Source: Diphasiastrum complanatum
Lineage: Eukaryota; Streptophyta; Lycopodiopsida; Lycopodiales; Lycopodiaceae
Length of the DNA stretch: 64,000 nt
Direction of reading: 5' to 3'
Assembly (NCBI GenBank): GCA_029204225.1
Contig: CM055113.1
Span: 13,526,906 to 13,590,905, forward strand
Shown: positions 47,801-57,700 of the stretch, one piece after another
How positions within the stretch are numbered: the stretch's first letter is position 1
Layout of the letters: every line of letters starts with the position of its first letter
The notes under the pieces: model-generated
What the model saw: the letters and a program-made list of their open reading frames with translations, nothing else
Told to the model about the DNA's origin: nothing
The model's database searches: none
Made by a program: the position numbers and the translations under genes

Positions 47801-50667
47801 AGCGATGCCTTTCAAACGTGTACATTGTACATGCAGTCAGACTATGAACCAGATCATCAGGATAAAATTTCTAAGAGATAGACTTTTCATACTTACTAGT
47901 TGGAAAAGATTAACTGTCCTCAACAAATTCTGACATAGAAATTATTTGAATCATAAAACAAGCTTGAGGCGGCTTTGATCTACAAATTTAAAAGCTTTTA
48001 CTCACTAAGACTAACACTGAATGGCCTAGGACCTACCTCAATGCAGCAAAAATTTTCCATAATACCAAAATTGGTGAGAGATCAAAGAGTGAAATACATC
48101 ATAGATTTAGTTTAGGGATAATATTCGTCCTTGCAAGAACGAGACAGTTTGACAACAAATTTCCACAATTTAACTAGGTCTAACTAAGAAAATGCCATAC
48201 CTTCAAAATTTTGTGTTTTTGTCCCCATTTGCTCAGTAAACGTACTTGTAATCACACATTAAGACATGAACAGGGAGCTTTCTTTACTTCTTTGGTTGCC
48301 ATACGTATTTAATATTTTAGCTAAAATCTTTTCATAAGAATTTTGGCAGCTTATCTTCTTCAAAATGCAATTGGCATTTGGTATCCAAACCTTGTATGGC
48401 TAACTTTAATCTGCCTTTGTAGCTTCCAACCCACAACATCTTCATTTCGTATTGCAAGGCTTGCAGATTTGAACCAGTCAAGTTTCTCAGCCGCAATGCA
48501 TCATGTGACACTGCCAGCAGGTCATAATAGTTGTCGTAGAAAGAATTACCAGCTTTTGATAGGTCTCTTGCATTTTCCAGTGTTAGTTTTACCAAAGACC
48601 AAGATTGGCAAAATGTTTGTTCAGGTAAGACATATGGTTGAAACACAATGTTTTGATGAAGAAGTACAAGGGAATTTTTGCCATTAATCCATTAAATCAA
48701 CCTACGCTTGTATAAAACTTATGACAATCCACAATTCTGGGCTTCCTTTTCCTGATAGTTCAGAAGAAGAATATATTCATGCTTAATCAAGGTGATGCGA
48801 TGGAACACATGGATACCATCAGTTGTGACCTCATACATTTCAATTTTCAAGGCAACCATAATCATTTATTCTTCTGATTTCCTGGCCATCAACTGGATTC
48901 TATTACAATGAAAATCATGAGTAGAAACAAAACTGGTACAAATTGCTTGCAAATTTCAGTATTGTTTGTGAGTTAAATATATGAGAATCACAACAACTTA
49001 AGATTCATTGTTGCCAAGTTCCAACCAACATTATTACCTCTGGTAATCCTGCATCAGCTCTGCATGAACCAAGTTCACTTTGTGCCCTTCTTTGGTCAGC
49101 TGCTGCATATCAGTTTGGGTTGCAGCAAATTGAGTAAATGCATCAGAAACTTGCTCTGCTGCAGCCAGAAGCTGAGCCTCCAACTTCTCATTAGTCTGCA
49201 TATGTCCTTTAGTCAGAAGAGCAATGCAATACGTACACATTACAATCTCATAGATTTTGGTTGGGTATGATTTAACCTCTACATGTCCCTGGAGCATGTG
49301 AACGATAATCAGTATGCTAAGAATAGAAGCACACAATTTAACCAATGCTTTGGAATCCGAACCTCTCTTAGCTGTGTTAGTTCTTGCTGATAGCTCTCCC
49401 TTGATTGACTAAGCTCCAATGTCAGCTTTGATACAGCTTGGTCCTTTTCCTTTGTATCACATTGGTATCTTTCTTTCACTGTATAAGCTCCACAGTTTAG
49501 CTGGATACAGTACAAGCTTTTCTTCAAACAGTTTCGCCCTAAAATCTCAAAAGTTCTGTACAGTGGAGGAAATACTTAAGCTGACCACAAACAATGTCAA
49601 CTGCCATACTCTTTAAAATAGAGATTTTTCAAAATTCTTGATTTTGTTCTTTATACCATACACTCATTTCAATGTACTTAACAAAGTCCAAAAACTACCG
49701 GTATTTGCAGAAAAATCAAAGACATTCTTGGGTTACAGAGTTTGATAGCTCTCCAAATCCTTCATTCTAGATCATATGCATTCATGCTTGTGCATGTGAA
49801 ACACCATAGTGATGTTATTGGGTCCTTCAATTTTTGGGGCCAAATATTTTAACTGTTTAAGCAGTATGGTTGTAAGGTGGCTAACCATTAATGTCAACTC
49901 TTCAAAAACAGTGTTCACAAAATAAGGTTTATCTCTGCATGCAACGATTTTATGATTGCGTTAATCTACATCGCAAACTGGGACTTATGAAGTATTTTTT
50001 AGTCTGCAATGAATTCTGAATCTAAGCTCGAAGAAGTGCTAGCTCCTACTATTAAACAGAATGAGGCAGACACCTGTGAAACGGAATAATCACCCTCTTA
50101 TGAGCTAGCAATATTGTGAAGCTGGGTGCCTGCAACAGTCTGAGATATCATACGACTTCAATCAAGGGAGAAAAGCAGCTTACTCTCAGTAAGCTCTTGT
50201 TCCAGATGCCCGCATTCTTTCTGTTTGTCCTGTTTCTGCTGCTCCAGCTCTACTTTCAATCTCTCTATCTCTGCCAATAGCCCTTGTCTGACCATCTCGC
50301 CATCACCAAAATTGTTATCCATTTGAAGAGCGTGGGGTCGGTGAGATGCGTCCCCATTTGAAAGCCCGGGCGAAACTTGATCCGCTTTCGTATTGGAACT
50401 CGTTGCAATGACAGAATCGGAAGCCTCAATATTAGAAGCCTCCCGCACAGCAATTGGCAGACTCTGAGCATTTGGAGGTGCAATCGTGGAATTTGCTGAT
50501 AGTACAGTCGCTTCAGCTGCCGATGCCCTCTGTTCTGCCGCTTGAATTTTCGCTTGAAGCTCTGCTTGTTGTTTCTTCAAAGCTACCATGATTTTCTTCT
50601 TCATAGAAGCCATTTCAGCCACCAGCCGGGCATTTTCTGCCTGCAAAACCTCTTCTTTAGATGCCAT
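25065..50667 (-). CDS. GRIP: GRIP-domain golgin (28 coding exons)
   Basis: Encodes a long coiled-coil tether of the trans-Golgi. In the known family the C-terminal GRIP domain is recruited by the small GTPase ARL1-GTP. By eye, 28 exons with GT-AG borders join in phase into 3279 nt (1092 residues and stop), from ATG at 50667 to TAG at 25065. The start is MASKEEVLQAENARLVAEM; an in-frame TTG nine bases upstream is not a plausible start. Residues 1-990 are nearly all charged heptad-like coil (many E, K, Q, L). The GRIP domain spans about 1009-1056: KRDGVDMTYVKNVILKLLE, EVEALLPVIAMLLQFSPDE, RRCQEAY. Tyr1017 is the expected ARL1 contact. A serine/alanine-rich tail ends SFFSMLSFAGGK. Introns range from 82 to 5513 bp and the longest carry transposon debris. 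Arabidopsis GRIP is shorter as I recall (about 790 residues). Small in-frame exons could have been missed. Confidence 0.9.
25329..25387 (-). CDS. GRIP: GRIP golgin exon 27 (GRIP domain, second half)
   Basis: Residues 1029-1048 (EVEALLPVIAMLLQFSPDE), acceptor TTCTCAG, donor GATGAG|GTGAAA. This is the most conserved part of the GRIP domain. Confidence 0.93.
25970..26075 (-). CDS. GRIP: GRIP golgin exon 26 (GRIP domain, first half)
   Basis: Residues 994-1028 (EAILKEELRNADRSQKRDG, then VDMTYVKNVILKLLETG). Carries the conserved aromatic residue Tyr1017 of the GRIP fold. Acceptor ATGCAG, donor AACTG|GTAGTT, phase 1. Confidence 0.93.
27490..27650. repeat. Palindrome-word island 1 (intron 25)
   Basis: Bounded by GCCCGTTCC (27493-27501) and its reverse complement GGAACGGGC (27634-27642). 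Inside lie an 8-bp-stem hairpin (TTCCGACC...GGTCGGAA, 27498-27519) and GTTCCGGAACGTTCC. The right end reads GGGCAACTAAACC. The internal TTGTAGCAGCC...GGCTGAC piece is repeated at 27674-27707. Confidence 0.65.
28110..28168. repeat. Palindrome-word island 2 (intron 25)
   Basis: Contains a GTTCTGG/CCAGAAC hairpin and CGTTCCGTTCCGGAACGGG, ending GGGCAACTAAGC, the same end as island 1. Confidence 0.6.
28328..28417. repeat. 45-bp exact tandem duplication
   Basis: Unit AAAGGAGTTGAAATGTCACA... occurs at 28328-28372 and again at 28373-28417 with no visible difference; a recent slippage or repair event in intron 25. Confidence 0.9.
28643..28740. repeat. 49-bp tandem duplication
   Basis: Unit TCTACTCAAAGCAACTTGGG... 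at 28643-28691 and 28692-28740, nearly identical (GGGCCC against GGACCC). Confidence 0.88.
29384..29476. repeat. Palindrome-word island 3 (intron 25)
   Basis: Three nested inverted repeats: GCAGCGGA/TCCGCTGC (29395-29416), the perfect 14-mer GATCGCCGGCGATC (29429-29442), and GGACCA/TGGTCC. Confidence 0.6.
29797..29878. repeat. Palindrome-word island 4 (intron 25)
   Basis: Overlapping perfect palindromes CGTTCCGGAACG (29834-29845), GGAACGCGTTCC (29840-29851) and GATCGCGATC (29853-29862), preceded by AAACCCTAACGGGATTCCCGG. Confidence 0.62.
30446..31180 (+). other. Unrecognised ORFs inside intron 25
   Basis: Two overlapping plus-strand ORFs (30446-30826 and 30795-31184) with no motif I recognise. 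A hairpin around GTTCCTAAGG/CCTAAGGAAC lies at 30657-30698, preceded by AGAAGCCCGTTCC as in island 1. Probably insert-derived. Confidence 0.3.
31589..31636 (-). CDS. GRIP: GRIP golgin exon 25
   Basis: A 48-bp exon, EEISELERENRLHSQQ (residues 978-993), acceptor TTGCAG, donor CAGCAG|GTATGC. The 5.5 kb intron that follows is the longest of the gene. Confidence 0.85.
31773..31844 (-). CDS. GRIP: GRIP golgin exon 24
   Basis: Residues 954-977 (LLARQQAQREEEVKQCLRQI...), acceptor ATGTAG, donor CTACAA|GTACAG. Confidence 0.82.
32303..32361 (-). CDS. GRIP: GRIP golgin exon 23
   Basis: Residues 934-953 (AVELQEPSGSTLAVAEQQIL), acceptor TTGCAG, donor ATACTT|GTAAGG. Confidence 0.8.
32497..32524 (-). CDS. 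GRIP: GRIP golgin exon 22 (micro-exon)
   Basis: A 28-bp exon, VEHEASKQS (residues 925-933), acceptor TTGCAG, donor TCAG|GTGTGT, phase 1. Needed for the frame of exon 23. Confidence 0.75.
32777..32838. repeat. (GA)n microsatellite next to a splice donor
   Basis: About 60 bp of uninterrupted GA (CT on the gene strand). It begins three bases inside intron 21, directly after the donor dinucleotides GTAT of exon 21. Confidence 0.95.
32842..32939 (-). CDS. GRIP: GRIP golgin exon 21
   Basis: Residues 892-924 (MANKMIESKDQEIARLLDDN..., ending SIRMQPQ). Acceptor TTTAGAG, chosen because it alone keeps phase with exon 20; a GAAG acceptor further upstream would be out of phase. Donor CTCAA|GTATCT is followed directly by the CT microsatellite. 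Confidence 0.75.
33072..33188 (-). CDS. GRIP: GRIP golgin exon 20
   Basis: Residues 853-891 (EKYETLEAKVKSSTEAESGS..., ending YDHLSVSFRQS), acceptor TCACAG, donor TCGA|GTATAT, phase 1. Confidence 0.82.
33331..33464 (-). CDS. GRIP: GRIP golgin exon 19
   Basis: Residues 808-852 (AVAIMDSEQRIRDLATKLES..., ending LKKLDTSWC), acceptor TAGCAG, donor GTGTG|GTGAGT, phase 1. Confidence 0.82.
33618..33718 (-). CDS. GRIP: GRIP golgin exon 18
   Basis: Residues 775-807 (EAKREAVAAVTERDQAVRAL...), acceptor CTTGAAG, donor GCTAG|GTTTGT, phase 2. Confidence 0.83.
33902..34030 (-). CDS. GRIP: GRIP golgin exon 17
   Basis: Residues 732-774 (ADYLRKEFTSYKVRAHALLQ, then KKEAELLAAKDSKLAAAQD), acceptor GTACAG, donor TTAAAA|GTAAGG. 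The EFTSYKVRAHALLQKK block is characteristic of plant GRIP golgins as I recall them. Confidence 0.88.
34186..34265 (-). CDS. GRIP: GRIP golgin exon 16
   Basis: Residues 705-731 (NWEADLEGQRQALNAAQVEL...), acceptor CAACAG, donor GATGAG|GTAAAA. Preceded by the shortest intron, 82 bp. Confidence 0.85.
34348..34456 (-). CDS. GRIP: GRIP golgin exon 15
   Basis: Residues 669-704 (KNEKDTLENLVTNLKQKLEE...), acceptor ATACAG, donor ACAAA|GTAAGT, phase 1. Confidence 0.86.
34801..34926 (-). CDS. GRIP: GRIP golgin exon 14
   Basis: Residues 627-668 (EQYAEKEAKLADVEAVSSGE..., ending ARLEQEH), acceptor GAGTAG, donor ACAT|GTGAAA. Confidence 0.83.
34973..35888 (+). other. Unrecognised ORFs inside intron 13
   Basis: Three adjoining plus-strand ORFs (34973-35257, 35233-35511, 35508-35888). 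Reading is locally sensible (ECVLDMATTNGYNCEFDKCR), but no family is recognised. They precede a Gypsy fragment on the same strand and may be decayed element sequence. Confidence 0.3.
36705..36990 (+). pseudogene. Gypsy reverse transcriptase fragment
   Basis: Reads DVFPKDLPSSKHVLRAPYRL, QEEHIKKQITKYI, a stop, then PSNSSLGAPNLMLQEKDGSF and FCVDYRGLHEIT. This is the N-terminal part of a Ty3/Gypsy RT (compare the family pattern ..KKDGS.R.CVDYR.LN..T). It ends before the catalytic YxDD. Confidence 0.82.
36960..38010 (-). pseudogene. Gypsy integrase fragment
   Basis: On the minus strand: IMIWTIVDKFSQQPHFIPFN near 37830, LNLSSVYHIEMDGQGEVILT near 37640 (family: S..HP.TDGQ.E), TQWEQYLP-like and GTIFAYARIYLQ, then at the C-end VNLFKEYVGRIPKEPLIED and ELEPILVHKEQKGRKGVV, the region before a chromodomain. 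Stops and frame changes throughout. Its 3' end meets the oppositely oriented RT fragment. Confidence 0.75.
39094..39174 (-). CDS. GRIP: GRIP golgin exon 13
   Basis: Residues 600-626 (VVHAFEDQLADEALERKKLN...), acceptor TCACAG, donor TTACAG|GTATAG. A 4.2 kb intron with Gypsy debris follows. Confidence 0.82.
39275..39361 (-). CDS. GRIP: GRIP golgin exon 12
   Basis: Residues 571-599 (TALRMTAEMQEADDRHKLEI...), acceptor ATGCAG, donor CAAAAG|GTAATA. Confidence 0.86.
39797..39890 (-). CDS. GRIP: GRIP golgin exon 11
   Basis: Residues 539-570 (LKEELEGLRQTLEAKEHNLA...), acceptor GATTAG, donor GATCAG|GTTGTT. Confidence 0.86.
40146..40315 (-). CDS. GRIP: GRIP golgin exon 10
   Basis: Residues 483-538 (EKEDLEAQLASMQEKSTQDL...), acceptor TTTCAG, donor CTCAA|GTAATT, phase 2. 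Confidence 0.86.
40442..40548 (-). CDS. GRIP: GRIP golgin exon 9
   Basis: Residues 447-482 (ACRKMEKDILIREEKYAELD..., ending KRAKQRIQE). The acceptor is TTATGCAG|CTTGCAG; the AG six bases further in would shift the frame. Donor AAGAG|GTTTTT. Confidence 0.83.
41169..41427 (-). CDS. GRIP: GRIP golgin exon 8
   Basis: Residues 361-446; reads AKIELKFSQPKATDDMPAEL, then long coiled coil to KLMLDQQE. Acceptor TTGCAG, donor GAAG|GTGAAG, phase 1. Confidence 0.88.
41577..41705 (-). CDS. GRIP: GRIP golgin exon 7
   Basis: Residues 318-360 (MEAEVQGKQELLQKENEKLV...), acceptor ATTAG, donor GAGAGG|GTAGGT. A second GT four bases downstream exists but would break the phase of the next exon. Confidence 0.85.
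42297..42329 (-). CDS. GRIP: GRIP golgin exon 6 (micro-exon)
   Basis: A 33-bp exon, MESSLGAQDVK (residues 307-317), acceptor AACAG, donor AAAG|GTAAGT, phase 0 on both sides. In-frame and therefore skippable without breaking the protein. Confidence 0.72.
42430..43230 (+). other. Unrecognised ORFs inside intron 5
   Basis: ORFs 42751-42966 and 42791-43102 overlap in different frames. Nothing is recognised. Confidence 0.25.
43398..43484 (-). CDS. GRIP: GRIP golgin exon 5
   Basis: Residues 278-306 (EMEQINASRKAAQEGQEAAV...), acceptor AATCAG, donor AAGAG|GTCAGT, phase 0 on both sides. Confidence 0.85.
44055..44078. repeat. Palindrome-word island 5 (intron 4)
   Basis: CCCGTTCCGGGACGCTGC; a minimal member of the palindromic set, related to island 6 (GGGATGCAGCATTCCGGAACGC). 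Confidence 0.45.
44781..44895. repeat. Palindrome-word island 6 (intron 4)
   Basis: CTGTAAA/TTTACAG hairpin followed by GGAACAGTGTTCC, CATTCCGGAACGCTGGATCC and TGGAACGCCGTTCC. The right end is GGCAATTACGGTTTG. Confidence 0.6.
45484..45760. repeat. Palindrome-word island 7, GAACCGTGG type (intron 4)
   Basis: A perfect 26-bp palindrome at 45542-45567 centred on TTCATGAA. A perfect 17-bp inverted repeat (45659-45675 against 45714-45730) with a 38-base loop that itself holds ACCGTACGGT. Two AATTAATT arms at about 45577-45590 and 45638-45652. The word GAACCGTGG or its complement occurs many times. The right end reads GGAAACTAAGGTTCAAAC. Confidence 0.75.
46233..46305 (-). CDS. GRIP: GRIP golgin exon 4
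   Basis: Residues 253-277 (CDELETTRTALNHAKNEVEL), acceptor TTTTAG, donor GTGCAG|GTATGA. Too short for an ORF scan; found by splice signals and phase. Flanked by introns of 2.7 kb on both sides. Confidence 0.82.
46735..47300 (+). mobile_element. Solo LTR in intron 3
   Basis: Starts TGTCACATGC, ends GAATGCAACA, and is flanked by GGTCA at 46730-46734 and 47301-47305. An AATAAA is near 47234. Antisense to the host gene and about 1.7 kb from exon 3. Confidence 0.85.
49038..49195 (-). CDS. GRIP: GRIP golgin exon 3
   Basis: Residues 201-252, acceptor ATGCAG, donor CAGAG|GTAATA, phase 2. Contains EKLEAQLLAAAEQVSDAFTQ. Confidence 0.85.
49363..49478 (-). CDS. GRIP: GRIP golgin exon 2
   Basis: Residues 162-200, acceptor ATACAG, donor AGAGAG|GTTCGG. 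Contains KEKDQAVSKLTLELSQSRES; coiled coil. Enters phase 1, leaves phase 0. Confidence 0.85.
50184..50667 (-). CDS. GRIP: GRIP golgin exon 1
   Basis: Residues 1-161, beginning MASKEEVLQAENARLVAEM. An early alanine/glutamine coil (KKQQAELQAKIQAAEQRAS) is followed by a serine-rich linker and a second coil ending EQELTE. Donor GAGA|GTAAGC, phase 1. The sequence upstream of the ATG is CT- and CCA-rich, typical of a plant leader. Confidence 0.9.
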
Positions 50668-51300
50668 CTTGAACAAGAAGAAGAAAAAGTAGTAGTAGCA
50701 GTGGTGGTGGTGGCAGGTAGTAGTAGGGTAGAATCTTGACTGTCAAAAGGAGTGCTAAAACAGGAAATAGGCCGAATGCATTATTGTGCTCATATATTGA
50801 GCCTTTCAACTATTGCACAGGATTTCTTCAAATCCAAGTAAAACAAATTGGATCTACACCGCTTGACAGAAATTAGGCTGCCAAATGCCCTGCCTAATTC
50901 TGATTTCTCAGGGCTCGAATTGTGAAAGCCGAGCATGCATGTGGGTGTTGATGCGGCAGGCTAGGGTAGGGTAAGGTGGGGTTGAATTGGTGCAATGTAT
51001 CTTCAGATGCCATTCGAGAATGATGGCATATAATAGATCTGGCTACTTTCTCAGCGTCTACTGCTGCTGCTGCTGCTCCTTTGCTGCCTCCTGGATTGGA
51101 TGCAGCAGAAGGGAAGAACAGGCGACATGGGTTTGTTCCTATGCTACATGCTCTGATTTACGATCGACGATGACGAATGCCTCTGCATCGACAACAGCAA
51201 CAAGAAGGACGACAACCCAACAACAAAAATAACAACAGTAAGCAGAAAACAAAGTGATTTCATCAAAAGCTAAATGATCCTTATATTATAGAGTTGTATA
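50668..51300 (-). promoter_or_regulatory. Presumed 5' leader and promoter of the golgin gene
   Basis: Upstream of the ATG the gene strand is a pyrimidine-rich leader (CCACCACCACCACC and TACTACTAC runs at about 50680-50730). A TATA-like CTATATACA lies near 51298 and CAGCAGCAGCAG repeats near 51062. The start site cannot be fixed from sequence, and the leader may be spliced. Confidence 0.35.
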
Positions 51301-51849
51301 TAGGGCCTGAACATGGTTAGTACAAGGACTTTGCCTGTCAGGAACATGCCACATGCCCCTCTACTACCCAGTGGGAAATTTTGGGTAGATATTATAGTGA
51401 GCATTTCATCATTGATTCTTGGAGACAATAGAATTGAGAACGAGATTATTTTCTCACAAAATAATGCAATTAGTCTTCTTTAAGATATGCGTTGATCTTG
51501 CCTCCAAGTCACCTTTTTTCTTTCATGAGCTCCTCAAAGAGGACATACAACAACTATAAGTGTTACCATGAATTGTTTTAGATCATCCATACTTTTGATC
51601 AATCAACAAATGCAAAGGCATATTAGTTGAAGAAGTTTAAAGTTAAAAGAAGTCATTATAAGTTTGGTGACTTCTTGATTATGCTTAGTGTCAAGTGCTT
51701 GGAGATTTGACCATGTTGAGAGATTATACTTCAAAAATGGTGGTGGCCATGAACATGCAAGAATATGTCACAAAAGCAAATGATGCATGAAATAAACATG
51801 GAATGGCAATCAACAAACAATGTAGGATATTTGTTGAGATTTTGAGAAA
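51301..51849. other. No recognised gene
   Basis: AT-rich spacer between the golgin promoter and the Copia nest; no motif seen on either strand. Confidence 0.4.
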
Positions 51850-53507
<1,658 letters not shown>

Positions 53508-54705
53508 TGTCGAAAAGTGGTGTGCAGAAGATAGGTCTAGCTCGAAAAGAAACGAATGAAAATAATTCGTGTGTCTAGAAAGAAAACTTTTCGTGCATGG
53601 CGGAATAAACTATCTTCATCTTTCCAATGCATGACTATGCTTATCAATTTCAAACAAGACAATATTGATAGAAATCACGTTTGAACTTATAGTAACTAAC
53701 TTTGAAATCGCCAGTACTATAGTGATTACGTAGCCAAACAATTAAGCATCAAAAATTATCGGACAAATAATTAGTCGTGAATTGTTTGTGAATTAGTCAC
53801 GAAGAAATACAAAAATGCATACATTTTGAGACAAAAATTGAACGCAATGAAGGATGGTATTGATTCAGTATGAAAACGTAACATAAGTAAATGAGGACAA
53901 TAAGCTGCGGATCGATGTCGCATACTCTATGCTATCTCTGAGCGGCTAAAATGAAAATCTGAATTAATACGCAATGGTGATAAGCAGTAGCACAATAGCA
54001 ATCTCGAAAACAATTCTAAGAAGTGAGCTAGAATGCTCAGGAGTGTTCAAGCTCGCAGGCTTGAGAGAGAGAGAAAGCTAATTATTCAAATACTTCTAAT
54101 AATTTTGATTTTCAATAAATAAAACTATATGAATATGAACAACTATTTATACTAAGAAATTAGGTCATCAAATGCGATCGCCAGTTGGCTGGTGATCCGC
54201 TGGCATCCATCCGGTCCTTGTCATTGATTGATGATAAGTGGTGAAGTTGGCCGTAAACGTTCTATCTGCATAAATGAACCAAACTGTCACGTCTACATAA
54301 ATGAACTAAAACAGCCACAGGCGACACTGTTGGGTTTTTTGCAAAAAAGTAAAAAAGGAGAAGGTGCCCTTAAATTTCATTTAGGGTTGTTCCACACTTT
54401 GCCAGAGTCATTTCCTTAACATTTGAGGCTCTTTGAAAAAAGCGAAAAATGCGATACTATGATTTTACACGAGATTTCTGTCAGGCGAAAAATGCGAAAA
54501 AGGTGACACTGCATTTTTCAACGGGATTTCTAACAAGTGAAAAAGGAGACACTATCGTAAACTCCATGTAATTTTGCAGACTACGTAAAAACACTTGTAA
54601 AATTGCAGACTGTATAAACACATGAAAAAATCCGTAGGATTAGATAAACAACGGATGAAGATTAAAGCCGATTAGATGATTGGTAAGAAGGAGAATAATC
54701 CAACA
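53508..54705 (-). repeat. 3' LTR
   Basis: A 1198-bp repeat; on the plus strand it begins TGTCGAAAAGTGGTGTGCAG and ends GAATAATCCAACA. Partner at 58900-60061. Confidence 0.9.
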
Positions 54706-54712
54706 CTCCCCC

Positions 54713-57700
54713 TTAATCTGAATCCTTGAATGCCTTGACCTTCAAACTTAGTTCTACATAGAATCTTCTGTGTGATTCCAAACTTAATGCTTTGGTAAAA
54801 ACATCAGCTGTCATATCTTGCATTCTACAGTACTGCAATCTGACCTCTTCATTGAGAACTTTGCTTCTGACGAAATGATACTTAAGTTCAATGTGCTTAC
54901 TCCTAGAATGAAATCTAGGATTGGCTGATAAAGCGATGGCACTTTGATTATCACAAAATAATGTCGTTGGAGCATATTGATTCAGAGCGATATCTAAGAG
55001 TAAGTTCCTCAACCAAATGGCTTCCTTTGTAGCTTGAGAGGCTATGATATACTCTAATTCAGTGGAAGATAAAGCTATCGAAGATTGCTTTCAACTGTTC
55101 CAGGAAATTGGACCATTGTTGAGGAAGAATATAAATCCAAAAGTAGATTTACGAGTGTCTACATCTCCTGCCCAACTTGCATCTATGTAACCATTGAGGA
55201 AATTGAGTTTGTCGTTGCCAACTGCTCCATAACAAATGCAAAAGTCCATAGTAGCTCGAAGATATCTAATAAGAGCCTTCCAATGTGTTATACCAGGATT
55301 AGTCATAAACTGACTGAGAGAGCTGACTGCAAAAGCTATGTCTGGCCTGGTACAGATCATGGCTTACATAAGTGATCCTATAATAGAATGGTAAGGATAC
55401 TCACGCATCTGTTGCTTCTCATGAATTGTTTGGAGACATTGGTCCTTTGACAATTTGAGTCTTGGTTCTATTGGTGAAAGAGCTAACTTGCAATCGATCA
55501 GATTATGTCTGACTAACATGTTGTAGATGTACTTCTGTTGTGTAATATAGACCAACTTCTGTTTTATGTCTCTGTGGATTTGTATGCCAAGGCAGAAATG
55601 AGCTTTGCCCAGATCAGTCATGTCGAATTCGGAAGATAGCATTGTCTTCTCCTCTTTTATCAAATCGGTACTATTGCTGAAAAGCAATGTATCATCCACG
55701 TACAAAGTGATAATGATAAAAGACTGTTGCACTGCTTTGAAGTAAACGTTTGAATCTGAAGAGCTAGGTGTGTAGCTGTGATCAATAAGGAAAGTATTGA
55801 TCCTTTGAAACCATGATCGAGCCGACTGCTTCAAGCCATAAAGTGCCTTATGGAGTTTACACACATGATTGTATTTGCCCTCGATAATATAACCTTCGGG
55901 TTGCACCATGTAAATGTCTTCTTCGATAACTCCATTGAGATATGTTGTCTGTACATCCATTTGATGTATTTTCAAATCTGCTGCAGCAGCAAATGATAGC
56001 AAAAGTCGAATAGAAGAATGCTTGACTACTGGATTGATGGTCTCAATGTAATCAACGTTGTATACATGAGAAATCCTCTGGCTACAAGTCATGCCTTTCT
56101 TCTATTGATGCTTCCATCTGCATTGTACTTGACTTTGAAACTCCATTTGCAATCAACTACGTTTCTGTGGGTAGGTAATTCGATAATTGTCCACGTCTGG
56201 TTCTTGATAAGAGATGAATACTCTTTATCCATAGCTTCTTTCTAGAGATCTGAGTCAGGTTGACTGAGTGCCTCTTGGAGAGACGTCGGTTCCTGAACAA
56301 GATAGGTTGTAGCCTCGTTGATATACCAGTTAGGTGGTCTGCTGGTTCTTGAAGATCTTCTGGGTAATACAAGAAGTTGATTATTTCCATCATACTGTAG
56401 TTGTTGATCTGCAACATCATCATCTTCTAATTCATCGTTGATTTGTTGTTCGTCAAGAGTAGAGGAGCTTGGACCTTCAATAGGAATAGTCGACTGAAGA
56501 ACTGGAAAGTTCAAAGTGTCAGGAGAATCTGATAGGTCGGCTAATGTGGAATGCCCTTTCCTTTGAGGTCTTGAAACTGATCTTCGATGAAGATGACATC
56601 TCGGCTAGTGAATATCTTCGACTCGATGGGATCGAACAACTTGTAGACTTGATCTGAAGTACTGTAGCTGATGAAAACACATTTGATACTCTGAAAGTCG
56701 AGCTTCTTTTTGAGATCACGAGGAATCTGCGCAAAAGCAGTACATCCAAAAACTCGTAAGCTTGATAAAGAAGGTTTGGTACCTGTCCAAACTTCGAATG
56801 GTATTTTGTCTGAGAGGCCTTTAGTAGAACATATGTTCTGAATATAGGTTGTTGTTGAAACAGCTTCAGTCCAGAAGGACTTCGGAAGTGTCACATCATG
56901 TGATAACATGCACTTTGTGGATTCGACTAAGGTTCTGTTCTTTCTCTCAACAAGACCATTTGACTGAGGCGAATAGGAAGTGATGTATTGTTGCTCAATG
57001 TCATTGTGAAGGCAGTAGTCCTTAAATTTGTTGGAGACATATTATCCCCTGTTATCTGACCTCAATGCTTTGATTCGTTTACCAGTTTGATTATCGGCAT
57101 GCTCTTTGAATTGTCTGAATTTGATGAAAGCCTCCGATTTTTGTTAGTGAGATAAACAACTGTTCTTCTGGAGAATTCGTCAATAAAGGTAATGAAGTAC
57201 TTTGCATCTAGCAATGAAGGAGTTTGCATAGGTCCACATATATATGTATGAACAACATCTAACAGATCTTTTGCTGCATGCATATGATTTGATCTAAAAG
57301 AATTCCTGGCCTGCTTTCCAAAGATGCAGCTATGATAGACAGGGAGATCAACCTTACCAGAAGGATAGTCGAGATCAAGGACCATGGATTGTTTGGACAT
57401 GTTCAATATAAATGCATGATTCACGTGTCCTAAGCGATGATGCCATAGTAATACTTTATTGACTAGAACAGAGGTTTTCAAGGCTTGACTAGACTCTTAA
57501 CTCTACCTCTTACAGAGTGCAAGGATCTTACCACTCCTATCAATAGTTCTACATTGATCAGATTTGAATTCTACCTTATGACCTAAATTTGTAATTTTAC
57601 TTGTTGATAACAGATTTGTAGAGAGTTTAGGAACATATAAGACTTTTGATAGTAATTTGAATTGATCATGCTGGAATCGCAATCTTACAGTACCTTCACC

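Noticed and set aside
48332-48687. Overlapping ORFs of over 100 residues on both strands in intron 3
   Set aside because: No motif, no splice sites in phase with the golgin, and mirrored ORFs suggest chance.
50668-50676. TTG at 50676 as the golgin start
   Set aside because: It is in frame, but the ATG nine bases downstream at 50667 is the normal eukaryotic start.
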